64,000 nucleotides of DNA from Sphaerimonospora thailandensis. Its GTDB lineage: Bacteria > Actinomycetota > Actinomycetes > Streptosporangiales > Streptosporangiaceae. Shown piece by piece: positions 1 through 8,004 of the stretch. A model generated the notes under the pieces. It had not been told where the DNA came from and made no database searches. It saw only the letters and a program-made list of their open reading frames with translations. The DNA lies in NCBI RefSeq assembly GCF_016863115.1, contig NZ_BOOG01000019.1, forward strand, positions 62,001 to 126,000, in the 5' to 3' direction. The position numbers and the translations under genes were made by a program. Position 1 is the stretch's first letter. Each line of letters starts with the position of its first letter.

Positions 1-89
1 GCGGCCGGATCGTCGAGGAGGGCGGCCCCGAGCTCGCCGAGAAGCTGGAGGCCGAGGGGTACGAGGCATACGCGAAGGCCTCCGCCTGA
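1..89 (+). CDS. sufC: Fe-S cluster assembly ATPase SufC, C-terminal end only
   Basis: The reading frame is open from the window edge and ends at the TGA at 87-89. The visible residues GRIVEEGGPELAEKLE and the ending YEAYAKASA are those of the C-terminus of SufC, the ABC-type ATPase of the SufBCD scaffold. The stop overlaps the ATG of sufS by one base (TGATG), so the two are translationally coupled. Only about 28 residues are inside the window, so the call rests mainly on this tail and on the suf genes that follow. Confidence 0.8.
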   Translation, partial: GRIVEEGGPELAEKLEAEGYEAYAKASA

Positions 90-1378
90 TGACGAGCAGC
101 GACGTCCGGCCGGCGGCGAGCGCGGGGAGCCTCGACGTGGAGAGGATCAGGAAGGACTTCCCGATCCTCTCCCGCGAGCTGCCCGGCGGCCGCGAGCTGG
201 TCTACCTCGACTCGGCGAACTCCTCGCAGAAGCCGATCCAGGTGATCGACACCATGCGCGAGCACCTGATGTCGCACTACGGCAACGTCGGCCGCGCCCT
301 GCACGTGCTGGGCAGCGAGTCCACCGAGGCGTACGAGTCGGCCCGCGACAAGATCGCCGCGTTCGTCGGCGCGCCGTCGCGGGAGGAGGTGATCTTCACC
401 AAGAACGCCTCCGAGGCGATCAACCTGGTGGCGTACGCCTTCGGCAACCCGGTGAACACCGACGAGCGGTTCCGTGTCGGCCCCGGTGACGAGATCGTCA
501 TCAGCGAGATGGAGCACCACTCCAACATCGTGCCGTGGCAGCTGCTCGCGCAGCGGACCGGTGCGACGCTGCGCTGGTTTCCGGTGACGGACGAGGGCCG
601 CCTCGACGTCTCCGGCCTGGAGGAACTGGTCACCGAACGCACCAAGATCGTGTCGATCGCGCACCAGTCGAACGTGCTCGGCACGGTCAACTCGGTCTCG
701 CCGATCCTGGCGCGGGCCCGCGAGGTGGGCGCGCTGATGATGCTCGACGCGTCGCAGTCGGTGCCCCACCAGGCCGTCGACGTGCGCGAGCTCGGCGTCG
801 ACTTCGTGGCCTTCACCGGGCACAAGATGACCGGCCCGTCCGGCATCGGCGTCCTGTGGGGCCGCCGCGAGCTGCTCGAGGCGATGCCGCCGTTCCTCGG
901 CGGCGGCGAGATGATCGAGGCGGTCTGGATGGACCGCTCGACCTACGCCCCGGTGCCGCACAAGTTCGAGGCGGGCACGCCGCCCATCGTCGAGGCGGTG
1001 GGTCTCGGCGCGGCCGTCGACTACCTCACCTCGGTCGGCATGGACCAGATCAAGGCGCACGAGCGGACGCTCACCCAGCACGCCCTGGACGCGCTGACGG
1101 AGATCCCCGGGCTGAGGATCATCGGTCCGCGCACCGTGGTCGCCCGCGGTGGCACGGTCTCCTTCACCCTGGAGGGCATCCACCCCCACGATGTCGGCCA
1201 GATCCTCGACGACGTGTACGGCATCGCGGTGCGGGTAGGCCACCACTGCGCCCGGCCGCTCCACCTGCGCTTCGGCATCCCGGCGACCACCCGGGCGTCT
1301 TTCTACCTGTACAACACGACGGCCGAGATCGACGCGCTCGTCCGCGGCCTCCACCACGTGCAGAAGGTGTTCGGCTGA
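89..1378 (+). CDS. sufS: Cysteine desulfurase SufS
   Basis: Group II PLP-dependent cysteine desulfurase of 429 aa. It takes sulfur from L-cysteine as a persulfide and passes it to SufU for Fe-S cluster assembly in the cytosol. The PLP lysine is Lys246 in the stretch AFTGHKMTGPSG. The catalytic cysteine is Cys387 in RVGHHCARPL, followed by the RASFYLYNT stretch typical of SufS. An N-terminal extension of about 20 residues precedes the conserved core, normal for actinobacteria. The start overlaps the sufC stop by one base and sufU follows after 3 bp, so this is the middle of a suf operon. Confidence 0.96.
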   Translation: MTSSDVRPAASAGSLDVERIRKDFPILSRELPGGRELVYLDSANSSQKPIQVIDTMREHLMSHYGNVGRALHVLGSESTEAYESARDKIAAFVGAPSREEVIFTKNASEAINLVAYAFGNPVNTDERFRVGPGDEIVISEMEHHSNIVPWQLLAQRTGATLRWFPVTDEGRLDVSGLEELVTERTKIVSIAHQSNVLGTVNSVSPILARAREVGALMMLDASQSVPHQAVDVRELGVDFVAFTGHKMTGPSGIGVLWGRRELLEAMPPFLGGGEMIEAVWMDRSTYAPVPHKFEAGTPPIVEAVGLGAAVDYLTSVGMDQIKAHERTLTQHALDALTEIPGLRIIGPRTVVARGGTVSFTLEGIHPHDVGQILDDVYGIAVRVGHHCARPLHLRFGIPATTRASFYLYNTTAEIDALVRGLHHVQKVFG

Positions 1379-1381
1379 GTC

Positions 1382-1825
1382 ATGATCGCTGAATCCATGT
1401 ACCAGGAGCTGATCCTGGAGCACTACAAGCGCCCCCAGGGCCGGGGGCTGCGCGAGCCGTACGACGCGGAAGTCCACCATGTGAACCCGACCTGCGGCGA
1501 CGAGGTCACGCTGCGGGTGAAGCTGGCCGACGGCGGCAAGGTGCAGGACGTCTCCTACGACGGCCAGGGATGCTCGATCAGCCAGGCCGCCGCCTCGGTG
1601 CTGCACGATCTCGCCACCGGGTCGACGGTGGAGGAGTCGCTCGCGGTCGTCGACGAGTTCACCCGGCTGATGCAGGGCAGGGGCCAGGTCGAGGCCGACG
1701 AGGACGTGCTGGGCGACGCGGTGGCCTTCGCCGGGGTGGCGAAGTTCCCCGCCCGCGTCAAGTGCGCCCTGCTGGCCTGGATGGCCTACAAGGACGCGGT
1801 GTTGAGAAGCCAGGAGGCGATGTGA
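1382..1825 (+). CDS. sufU: Fe-S assembly sulfur-transfer protein SufU
   Basis: IscU-like zinc protein of 147 aa that accepts the persulfide from SufS. The zinc/sulfur ligands are visible: Cys38 and Asp40 (PTCGDEV), Cys64 (GQGCSIS) and Cys128 (VKCALLAW). The insert between the second and third cysteines is the SufU type. It starts 3 bp after sufS. Its stop overlaps the GTG start of the next gene by 4 bp (GTGA), so sufS, sufU and sufT are probably one transcript. Confidence 0.95.
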   Translation: MIAESMYQELILEHYKRPQGRGLREPYDAEVHHVNPTCGDEVTLRVKLADGGKVQDVSYDGQGCSISQAAASVLHDLATGSTVEESLAVVDEFTRLMQGRGQVEADEDVLGDAVAFAGVAKFPARVKCALLAWMAYKDAVLRSQEAM

Positions 1826-2187
1826 GCAAGCCGACGGAGACCCCGACAACCACCTATGAAGGGGATGTCTCCACCGATGAGGTGCTGGAGGCGCTGAGGG
1901 ACGTCGTCGACCCCGAGTTGGGCATCAACGTCGTCGACCTCGGCCTGATCTACGGGGTCAACCTCGACCCCGCCGGCGAGGGGGAGCGCCCCATCGCGAC
2001 GGTCGACATGACGCTGACCAGCGCGGCCTGCCCGCTGACCGACGTGATCGAGGACCAGGCCAACTCCGCGCTGGCCGATCTGACGTCGAGCGTCGTGATC
2101 AACTGGGTGTGGCTGCCGCCGTGGGGGCCTGACAAGATCACCGAAGAGGGGCGCGAGCAGCTGCGCATGCTCGGCTTCAACGTCTGA
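1822..2187 (+). CDS. sufT: SufT-like metal-sulfur cluster assembly protein (MIP18/PaaD family)
   Basis: 121-aa protein of the DUF59/MIP18 family, which helps maturation or transfer of Fe-S clusters. The family motif DPELGINVVDLGLIY lies at residues 30-44 and the conserved cysteine is Cys70 in TSAACPLTD. I chose the GTG at 1822, which overlaps the sufU stop by 4 bp and has AGGAGG at 1812-1817. It is the last gene of the suf operon; a strong hairpin follows 12 bp after the stop. Confidence 0.92.
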   Translation: MSKPTETPTTTYEGDVSTDEVLEALRDVVDPELGINVVDLGLIYGVNLDPAGEGERPIATVDMTLTSAACPLTDVIEDQANSALADLTSSVVINWVWLPPWGPDKITEEGREQLRMLGFNV

Positions 2188-2199
2188 TCGAGAATCTTC

Positions 2200-2245
2200 G
2201 CCGGATGCCGGGCCGTCCCGGCGCGGGGTCGGCCCGGCATCCGGC
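2200..2245 (+). terminator. Hairpin terminator after the suf operon
   Basis: A perfect 15-bp inverted repeat: GCCGGATGCCGGGCC at 2200-2214 pairs with 2231-2245 around a 16-nt loop. It starts 12 bp after the sufT stop. There is no T-run, which is usual for actinobacterial terminators. Confidence 0.75.
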
Positions 2246-2261
2246 GGCGCCGTCACCCCTT

Positions 2262-2456
2262 CAGGCCGCCCACACCCCCGCCCAGTTCTCCGTCGGCCTG
2301 CACGACGGCGTCACCCCGCTCTCGACCGTCTTCGCCGCCTACAACCACTACGCCGGGCCCAAGGACATCTCGGCCTGGCCGTTCAACGGCCACGAGGGCG
2401 GCGGGTCCCAGCCGGCACAGGAGATGCTCGGCATCGCCCGGAAGGCCCTCAGCTGA
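2262..2456 (+). pseudogene. C-terminal fragment of an acetylxylan esterase / cephalosporin C deacetylase
   Basis: This stretch reads TPAQFSVGLHDGVTPLSTVF, then FAAYNHYAGPKDI and a NGHEGGG ending. These match the last strands of AXE1-family (CE7) esterases, including the region around the catalytic histidine (GHEGG). Nothing upstream encodes the first ~250 residues or the nucleophile serine; the terminator of the suf operon sits directly in front. It is therefore a decayed remnant, about 65 codons long, not a functional gene. The family call is from memory of the conserved C-terminus. Confidence 0.65.
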
Positions 2457-2510
2457 GCCGGCACCGGTCCGCTACCCTGAATGGGCCCGTACGACGACCC
2501 GAGAGAGATC

Positions 2511-2774
2511 ATGAAGACCTTCGAAGAGCTGTACGCCGAACTGGCTGAGAAGGCGCGCACCCGCCCGGAGGGGTCGGGCACGGTGGCCGCACTGGACGCC
2601 GGCGTCCATGCCATCGGCAAGAAGGTCGTGGAGGAGGCCGCCGAGAGCTGGATGGCGGCGGAGTACGAATCCACGGAGCGGACCGCCGAGGAGATCTCGC
2701 AGCTGCTCTACCACATCCAGGTCCTCATGCTGGCGCGCGGCATCGGACTGGACGAGGTCTACAAGCATCTCTAG
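2511..2774 (+). CDS. hisE: Phosphoribosyl-ATP pyrophosphatase HisE
   Basis: 87-aa protein that hydrolyses phosphoribosyl-ATP to phosphoribosyl-AMP in histidine synthesis. The family helices are clear: [14 protein letters not shown] at the N-terminus, then [17 protein letters not shown] and [16 protein letters not shown], carrying the acidic metal ligands. An earlier ATG at 2481 exists, but the ATG at 2511 gives the usual length and a GAGAGA Shine-Dalgarno lies at 2500-2505. hisG follows 73 bp downstream, the normal actinobacterial pairing. Confidence 0.95.
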   Translation: MKTFEELYAELAEKARTRPEGSGTVAALDAGVHAIGKKVVEEAAESWMAAEYESTERTAEEISQLLYHIQVLMLARGIGLDEVYKHL

Positions 2775-2847
2775 GGGGTGTGTCACCCCCGGGAGATGCC
2801 GCCATCCTCACCTCGTTCAATCTGACTCCGGAAGGGTTATCCACCCC

Positions 2848-3693
2848 ATGCTGCGCATCGCCGTACCGAACAAGGGCGCGCTCGCCGAGGCCGCCCAGAC
2901 GATCCTGAAGGAAGCCGGATACCGGCAGCGCAAGGACAGCAAGGAGCTCGTGGTCGTCGACCCGGACAACTCCTGCGAGCTGTTCTTCCTGCGCCCCCGC
3001 GACATCGCCGTCTACGTCGGAGAGGGCACCCTCGACGCCGGCATCACCGGCCGCGACATGCTCTTCGACTCCGGCGCCCCCGCCGAGGAGGTCATGCCGC
3101 TCGGGTTCGGGCGGTCGACGTTCCGCTTCGCCGCCGCTCCCGGCGCCTACTCCGGGGTGACCGACCTGGCCGGGCGGCGCATCGCCACCTCCTACGCCGG
3201 GCTCCTCGGCAAGTACCTCGCCGACCAGGGCATTGACGCCCGGGTGATCAAGCTGGACGGCGCGGTCGAGACCGCGATAAGGCTCGGCGTCGCCGACGCG
3301 GTGGCCGACGTCGTCGAGACCGGCACCACGCTGCGCAACGTGGGCCTGGAGACGTTCGGCGAGCCGATCGCCTCCTCGGAGGCCTTGCTGATCAAGCGGG
3401 CCGGTGCGCCGGAGGAGAACGGGTTCCGGCAGCTCATCCGCCGCCTCCAGGGCGTTCTGGTGGCCCGTGACTATGTGATGATCGACTACGACATCCGGGC
3501 CGAGCGCATCGACGAGGCCATCGCGATCACTCCCGGAATGGAGGGGCCCACGGTCTCCCCGCTGCACCGCGAGGGCTGGGTCGCGGTGCGGGCGATGGTC
3601 CCCAGGAAGGGCCACCAGCAGGTGATGGACCACCTCTGGGAGATCGGCGCCAAGGCCATCCTCGTCACCGACATCTACGCCTGCCGGCTCTGA
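2848..3693 (+). CDS. hisG: ATP phosphoribosyltransferase HisG, long form
   Basis: 281-aa first enzyme of histidine synthesis; it joins ATP and PRPP and is feedback-inhibited by histidine. The start LRIAVPNKGAL is the family N-terminus. The PRPP-binding loop DVVETGTTLR lies near residue 155. The C-terminal ~75 residues (from about LIRRLQGVLVARDYV) are the ACT-like regulatory domain of the hexameric long form, so no HisZ partner is needed. The ATG at 2848 is chosen because upstream in-frame sequence is the shadow of hisE. Confidence 0.96.
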   Translation: MLRIAVPNKGALAEAAQTILKEAGYRQRKDSKELVVVDPDNSCELFFLRPRDIAVYVGEGTLDAGITGRDMLFDSGAPAEEVMPLGFGRSTFRFAAAPGAYSGVTDLAGRRIATSYAGLLGKYLADQGIDARVIKLDGAVETAIRLGVADAVADVVETGTTLRNVGLETFGEPIASSEALLIKRAGAPEENGFRQLIRRLQGVLVARDYVMIDYDIRAERIDEAIAITPGMEGPTVSPLHREGWVAVRAMVPRKGHQQVMDHLWEIGAKAILVTDIYACRL

Positions 3694-3720
3694 CCACCGA
3701 AGGCCGAGGACATTGACTGT

Positions 3721-3749
3721 TTGACGTTCATGCGTTGGCATTGTAGGGT
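3721..3749 (+). promoter_or_regulatory. Predicted housekeeping promoter of the DEAD-box helicase
   Basis: TTGACG at 3721-3726 and TAGGGT at 3744-3749 are separated by 17 bp, an almost ideal actinobacterial sigma-70 (HrdB-type) promoter. Transcription should begin near 3756, leaving a leader of about 245 nt before the helicase start at 4000. No gene fits between 3694 and 3999. The leader itself holds several short inverted repeats but no riboswitch class I recognise. Confidence 0.6.
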
Positions 3750-3999
3750 TGCCCTTCGTTATGCCCGAAGCGACTTGAACGACGGTGTTCGTGACAGGGG
3801 CGCTCGCGAATACGCGGGTGAATCGAGTGGCATTGCCGCCTGACGCAGGAGCCCTACCAGCCGGTTAAGTCGGACTTTCGGCCCACCCTTGTGTCCGATT
3901 CGGGTAGGGCAAGGCAGTACATGTCCCGGCTCGTCCTTTCGTAGAAGTGACGTGCCCCCCGTGTTCCGACACGTTGGCTTCGATGAAAGGCACGACCTC

Positions 4000-5469
4000 G
4001 TGACCATGCTTGACGCTGGCCATATTCTTCCCGCCTCCGACTCCGCGCCCGGCGCCACGTTCGTGACGCTCGGGCTGCCCAGGCCGCTCGTGTCCGCGCT
4101 GGCCCGGGAAGGCATCACCACGCCGTTCCCCATCCAGGAGGCGGCCATCCCCGACGTACTCGCCGGACGTGACGTGCTGGGCCGGGGCCAGACCGGCTCC
4201 GGCAAGACCCTCGCCTTCGGCCTGCCGACGATGGCCCGCGTCGCGGGGGAACGCGCCGCCTCCGGGCGGCCGCGCGCCGTCATCCTCGTGCCCACGCGCG
4301 AGCTGGCCCTGCAGGTCGCCGACGCTCTGGAGCCGCTCGGCCGTGGTCTGTCGCTGCGCACCAGGACCATCGTCGGCGGCATGCCGATGGGCAGGCAGAT
4401 CGACGCGCTCCGCCGCGGCGTCGAGATCGTCGTGGCCACGCCCGGGCGCCTGACCGACCTCATGAAACAGGGCGAGTGCTCGCTCGAGGACGTCGAGGTC
4501 ACCGTGCTCGACGAGGCCGACCATATGTGCGACCTCGGCTTCTTCCCCGTGGTGAGCGCCATTCTCAACGCGACCCCGGCGGGCGGCCAGCGGCTGCTCT
4601 TCTCCGCCACGCTCGACGGTGACGTGGACAAGCTGGTCCGGCGGTTCCTCACCGATCCGGTCACGCACTCGCTGGCTCCGGCGACCTCCCCGGTCGAGAC
4701 CATGGAGCACCACCTCTTCCAGGTGCACCGGGACGACAAGGTCGACGTCGCCGCTGAGATCGCCAACCGCGAGGGCCGTACGATCCTTTTCGTCCGCACC
4801 CAGCACGGTGTGGACCGGCTCGTCAAGCAGTTCGCCAGGGTGGGGGTCCGCGCCGGAGGGTTGCACGGCGGCAAGCGGCAGAACCAGCGAACCCGCATCC
4901 TCGATGCGTTCCGCGAGGGCAACGTGACCGTCCTGGTCTGCACGGACGTCGCCGCCCGCGGCATCCACGTCGACGACGTCAGCCTCGTGCTGCACGTGGA
5001 TCCGCCGATGGATCACAAGAGCTACCTCCACCGTGGCGGCCGTACGGCCCGCGCGGGGGAGAGCGGCAGCGTCGTGACGCTCGTCATGCCGGACGAGCGC
5101 CGCTCCATCAACGCGATGACCCGGCGAGCGGGCATCACCCCGACGTGGCACCGGGTCCGGCCCGGCGACGCGGTCCTCGGCGAGGTCGCCGGTGCGCGGC
5201 GGCCCAGCGGCGAGGCCATCTCCGTGTGGCAGCCCGAGGTCCGCAATGCGCCGCGCCCGCGCCGTGAGGGCCAGCCGTCGGACCGTCGCCGCTATCAGGG
5301 AGAGCGCCCCCACGGCGTCTCGAATGGCAACAGCGGCTCGTACGGAGGCTTCCAGGACGACCGGCCCCGACGCCGGGACGGGGAGAGCCGGCCGGAGCGG
5401 CGGCGGGGTGGCGGCTTCCGCCAGGGAGGTCGCGCAGGAGGCCGCTCCGGCAACCGACACGGCCGCTGA
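4000..5469 (+). CDS. DEAD-box ATP-dependent RNA helicase
   Basis: 489-aa RNA helicase from the GTG at 4000; an ATG two codons on (4006) is possible. The Q-motif stretch TPFPIQ precedes motif I GQTGSGKT (Lys69). Motif II is DEAD (171-174), motif III SAT (202-204), motif VI HRGGRTARAG (344-353). The last ~80 residues are a disordered Arg/Gly-rich tail (RRRGGG, GGRAGGRSG) expected to bind RNA. Such helicases remodel structured RNA, often in cold stress or ribosome assembly. It is a single-gene unit with its own promoter and a ~245-nt leader, which may allow post-transcriptional control. Confidence 0.95.
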   Translation: MTMLDAGHILPASDSAPGATFVTLGLPRPLVSALAREGITTPFPIQEAAIPDVLAGRDVLGRGQTGSGKTLAFGLPTMARVAGERAASGRPRAVILVPTRELALQVADALEPLGRGLSLRTRTIVGGMPMGRQIDALRRGVEIVVATPGRLTDLMKQGECSLEDVEVTVLDEADHMCDLGFFPVVSAILNATPAGGQRLLFSATLDGDVDKLVRRFLTDPVTHSLAPATSPVETMEHHLFQVHRDDKVDVAAEIANREGRTILFVRTQHGVDRLVKQFARVGVRAGGLHGGKRQNQRTRILDAFREGNVTVLVCTDVAARGIHVDDVSLVLHVDPPMDHKSYLHRGGRTARAGESGSVVTLVMPDERRSINAMTRRAGITPTWHRVRPGDAVLGEVAGARRPSGEAISVWQPEVRNAPRPRREGQPSDRRRYQGERPHGVSNGNSGSYGGFQDDRPRRRDGESRPERRRGGGFRQGGRAGGRSGNRHGR

Positions 5470-5498
5470 CCATCGGCCCGCCGGCGACGTCCTTCTCG

Positions 5499-6785
5499 TC
5501 AGACGAAATAGCGCAGCCAGATATACGCCCAGGCCATCAGAATGCTCAGCGCGGTCACGAAGATCCCATACTTGGTGAACTGCCAGAAGCTGATCTTGTG
5601 ACCGGTGCGGGCCGCGATGCCGAGCGCGACGATGTTGGCGCTGGCCGCCACCGCGGTGCCGTTGCCGCCGAAGTCGGCGCCCAGGGCGAAGGCCCACCAC
5701 AGCGCCTGCCCGGTCTGCGGATCGGTGGTCTGCGCGACCAGGCCCTCGACGACGGGTGCCATGACGGTGGCGTAGGGGATGTTGTCGAAGAAGGCCCCCA
5801 GCACGCCGGAGCCGAACAGCAACGTCGTCGCGGTGAGGAAGTGGTTGCCGCCGAGCACCCCCACAGCCCAGCCGCCGATCGCCGCGATGACGCCCGTGTG
5901 GACCAGCCCGGCGACCATCACGAACAGGCCCATGAAGAAGACCAGGGTGGGCCACTCGACCTCGTGCAGCACCTCCGAGACGTCCGTGCGGGCCACCAGC
6001 ATCATCACCCCGGCGCCTACCAGCGCGACGAGCGCCGGTTCCAGCGGCAGCACGGAGTGCAGGCAGAACGCGAGGATGACCGCACCGAGCACGAGCAGGC
6101 ACCGGACGAGCAGGCGCCGGTCGGTGATGGCCCGCCGCTCCTGCAGGGCCATCACCGATGCCACGTGCTCGGGGTTGTACTGGAACGCGTTGCGGAACAG
6201 CACCCGGGTGAACAGTACGAACGTCACGAAGATGATGACCACGATGGGTGCCATGTGGACGAGGAAGTCGTTGAACGTCAATCCGGCACGGCTGGCGATG
6301 ATGATGTTGGGCGGGTCGCCGATCAGCGTCGCGGCGCCGCCGATGTTGGACGCCAGCACCTCGGCGATGAGGTACGGCTGGGCCGGGATGCGCAGTCGGT
6401 CGCAGACCACCACCGTGACCGGCGCGACGAGCATGATCGTGGTGACGTTGTCCAGGAACGGCGAGGCGACCGCGGTGATGGTCATCAGCATGACCATCAA
6501 TCGGTACGGCTGCCCTTTCGACTTCTTGGCCGCCCAGATCGCGAGGTAGTCGAAGATCCCCGTCTGCTTGACGATGCCAACGATGATCATCATGCCGAAC
6601 AGCAGGAAAACAACGTTCCAATCGATCCCGGCGTGCTCGGAGAAGAACACCTCGGTGCCGGGGATCAGCGCCAGCACGGCCATCAGACCGGCGGCGATCA
6701 GCACCACCTTGACCTTGTTCGCCTTCTCGGTGGCGATGAAGAAGAATGCGACCAGGAAGATCGCGAGAGTGGCGACAGCGCTCAT
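5499..6785 (-). CDS. ArsB/NhaD-type ion transporter (SLC13/CitMHS superfamily)
   Basis: 428-aa polytopic membrane protein with about 11 hydrophobic segments. The paired motifs NIGGAATLIGDPPNIIIAS and GADFGGNGTAVAASANI mark the ArsB/NhaD branch, which exchanges Na+ or an oxyanion against protons. I start at the ATG at 6785 (SAVATLAIFLV), with a G-rich Shine-Dalgarno; longer forms would add an unlikely hydrophilic leader. It is the third gene of a minus-strand group after a KhtT-like protein and a CBS protein, 140 bp away. That context favours cation/proton antiport over arsenite export, but the ion is not determined. Confidence 0.82.
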   Translation of the reverse strand: MSAVATLAIFLVAFFFIATEKANKVKVVLIAAGLMAVLALIPGTEVFFSEHAGIDWNVVFLLFGMMIIVGIVKQTGIFDYLAIWAAKKSKGQPYRLMVMLMTITAVASPFLDNVTTIMLVAPVTVVVCDRLRIPAQPYLIAEVLASNIGGAATLIGDPPNIIIASRAGLTFNDFLVHMAPIVVIIFVTFVLFTRVLFRNAFQYNPEHVASVMALQERRAITDRRLLVRCLLVLGAVILAFCLHSVLPLEPALVALVGAGVMMLVARTDVSEVLHEVEWPTLVFFMGLFVMVAGLVHTGVIAAIGGWAVGVLGGNHFLTATTLLFGSGVLGAFFDNIPYATVMAPVVEGLVAQTTDPQTGQALWWAFALGADFGGNGTAVAASANIVALGIAARTGHKISFWQFTKYGIFVTALSILMAWAYIWLRYFV

Positions 6786-6925
6786 CGGCGACCCCCCGGC
6801 GGCGCGACCGGTACGGCCTCTTTCGGCGCGGAGATCACGGAAACGGCGAAGGAACTCATGACAGGCCTCCTGACGTCGGGGCACGTGGCGGCGAGGCAGA
6901 ACGGGGCGAAACGGCCCGGCGGGGG

Positions 6926-7453
6926 TCAGGCCCCGGGACTGAACAGCGCCAGGCTGGTGAGCAACCGCTCCAGCGTGATCGCCCCGGCCAGCGTGCCGTC
7001 GGGGGTGACCACGGCCACGAGCGGTGTGCGCAGCCGGGTCATCACGGCGGCCACCTCGAGCAGGGTCGCGCCGAGTGGGACGGTGACCGCACTGACCAGC
7101 GGGCGCGGCAGGCAGTCGCCCACCGACAGGTCGCCGACGTCCTGGGGGAAGGCGTCGGCGTAGGCCTCGTCGACGACCCGGGTGAGGGAGGGATCCTCGT
7201 GGTAGGCCCGGGGGATCGCGAGTCGTAGGACGTCGGTGCCCGACAGCACGGCCCCCGGCCGGCCCGCCTCGTCGACGACGATCAGGCCGGGCATGCGGTT
7301 CAGCGCCATGATCTGGATGGCCTTGGTGACCCGGTCGCGGGTGGTGACCGTAGGCGGTGTCACGGCGATGTCACGTGCTTGCACGGTGGTTATCCGTTCG
7401 GGGGTGACGATCCCGGTCGCCCGGGCGTTCTGGGCCGTTCCCGGCGCGGTCAT
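6926..7453 (-). CDS. CBS-domain protein
   Basis: 175-aa protein made of a tandem pair of CBS domains (a Bateman module). The first is around [18 protein letters not shown], the second around [18 protein letters not shown] with [14 protein letters not shown]. Such modules bind adenine nucleotides and gate enzymes or carriers. The ATG overlaps the stop of the KhtT-like gene by 4 bp. The NhaD-type carrier follows, so the protein is a likely nucleotide sensor for it (inference). No catalytic domain is attached. Confidence 0.85.
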   Translation of the reverse strand: MTAPGTAQNARATGIVTPERITTVQARDIAVTPPTVTTRDRVTKAIQIMALNRMPGLIVVDEAGRPGAVLSGTDVLRLAIPRAYHEDPSLTRVVDEAYADAFPQDVGDLSVGDCLPRPLVSAVTVPLGATLLEVAAVMTRLRTPLVAVVTPDGTLAGAITLERLLTSLALFSPGA

Positions 7454-7767
7454 GACGCCGTTCCGGCGGTCTCGGCGATCTCGGCGACCCGGCGTTCGAG
7501 GACGGCGACTCGATCGGCGATGGGCCGGCTGTGCAGGATCTCGGCGAGGTGGTCGGCCTCGTCCTGCTCGAGTACGACGCTCTGCAGTGGTTCGTCCGAC
7601 TCGGCTGTGTAGACGAGGAGCCGGTACCGGCCGGTTCTGTCCGAGAGGACGCCGAAACGCTGCCCTCCTCGGGTGACACAGTGATGTACAGTGCCGGTGC
7701 CGGGCACAGCCGTGCGGGAGACGCGCACGCAGAGATACCTCCGTTCCGAGTGGTCGCCGATTCTCAT
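7450..7767 (-). CDS. KhtT-like regulatory subunit of a cation:proton antiporter (N-terminal domain only)
   Basis: About 105 aa from the ATG at 7767. The stretch [20 protein letters not shown] followed by [15 protein letters not shown] and [13 protein letters not shown] resembles the N-terminal domain of KhtT/YhaT-type antiporter regulators. These normally carry a C-terminal TrkA-C (RCK_C) domain, which is missing here. Its stop overlaps the CBS gene by 4 bp. The reading frame is open further upstream (to 8013), so the start is uncertain, but the upstream residues look non-coding and overlap the divergent kinase gene. Confidence 0.6.
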   Translation of the reverse strand: MRIGDHSERRYLCVRVSRTAVPGTGTVHHCVTRGGQRFGVLSDRTGRYRLLVYTAESDEPLQSVVLEQDEADHLAEILHSRPIADRVAVLERRVAEIAETAGTAS

Positions 7768-8004
7768 CGCGGGTGACGCCGGATTCTTCCGCTTCCGGCC
7801 CCTGTATCCATTTTCGATGGTGGAGCGATCGTCCGCCATCAGGTCCGGCACCCATTTCGGCAGGGGTCGGACGTGCAGTCGCGGGTCCATGATGGGAGAT
7901 GACTCCCATGGACGCCCGGGTACCGCCGGGCTAGGAAGGACTGTGGAAGGGAGGGAGGGCGCCTGCTCGCCCGTCCGGAAGGCGGGCCGCACGCCAGAAC
8001 CTCG

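Noticed and set aside
3865-6621. 918-residue minus-strand open frame across the DEAD-box gene
   Set aside because: Shadow of the helicase and of the carrier gene in another frame; no domain recognised.
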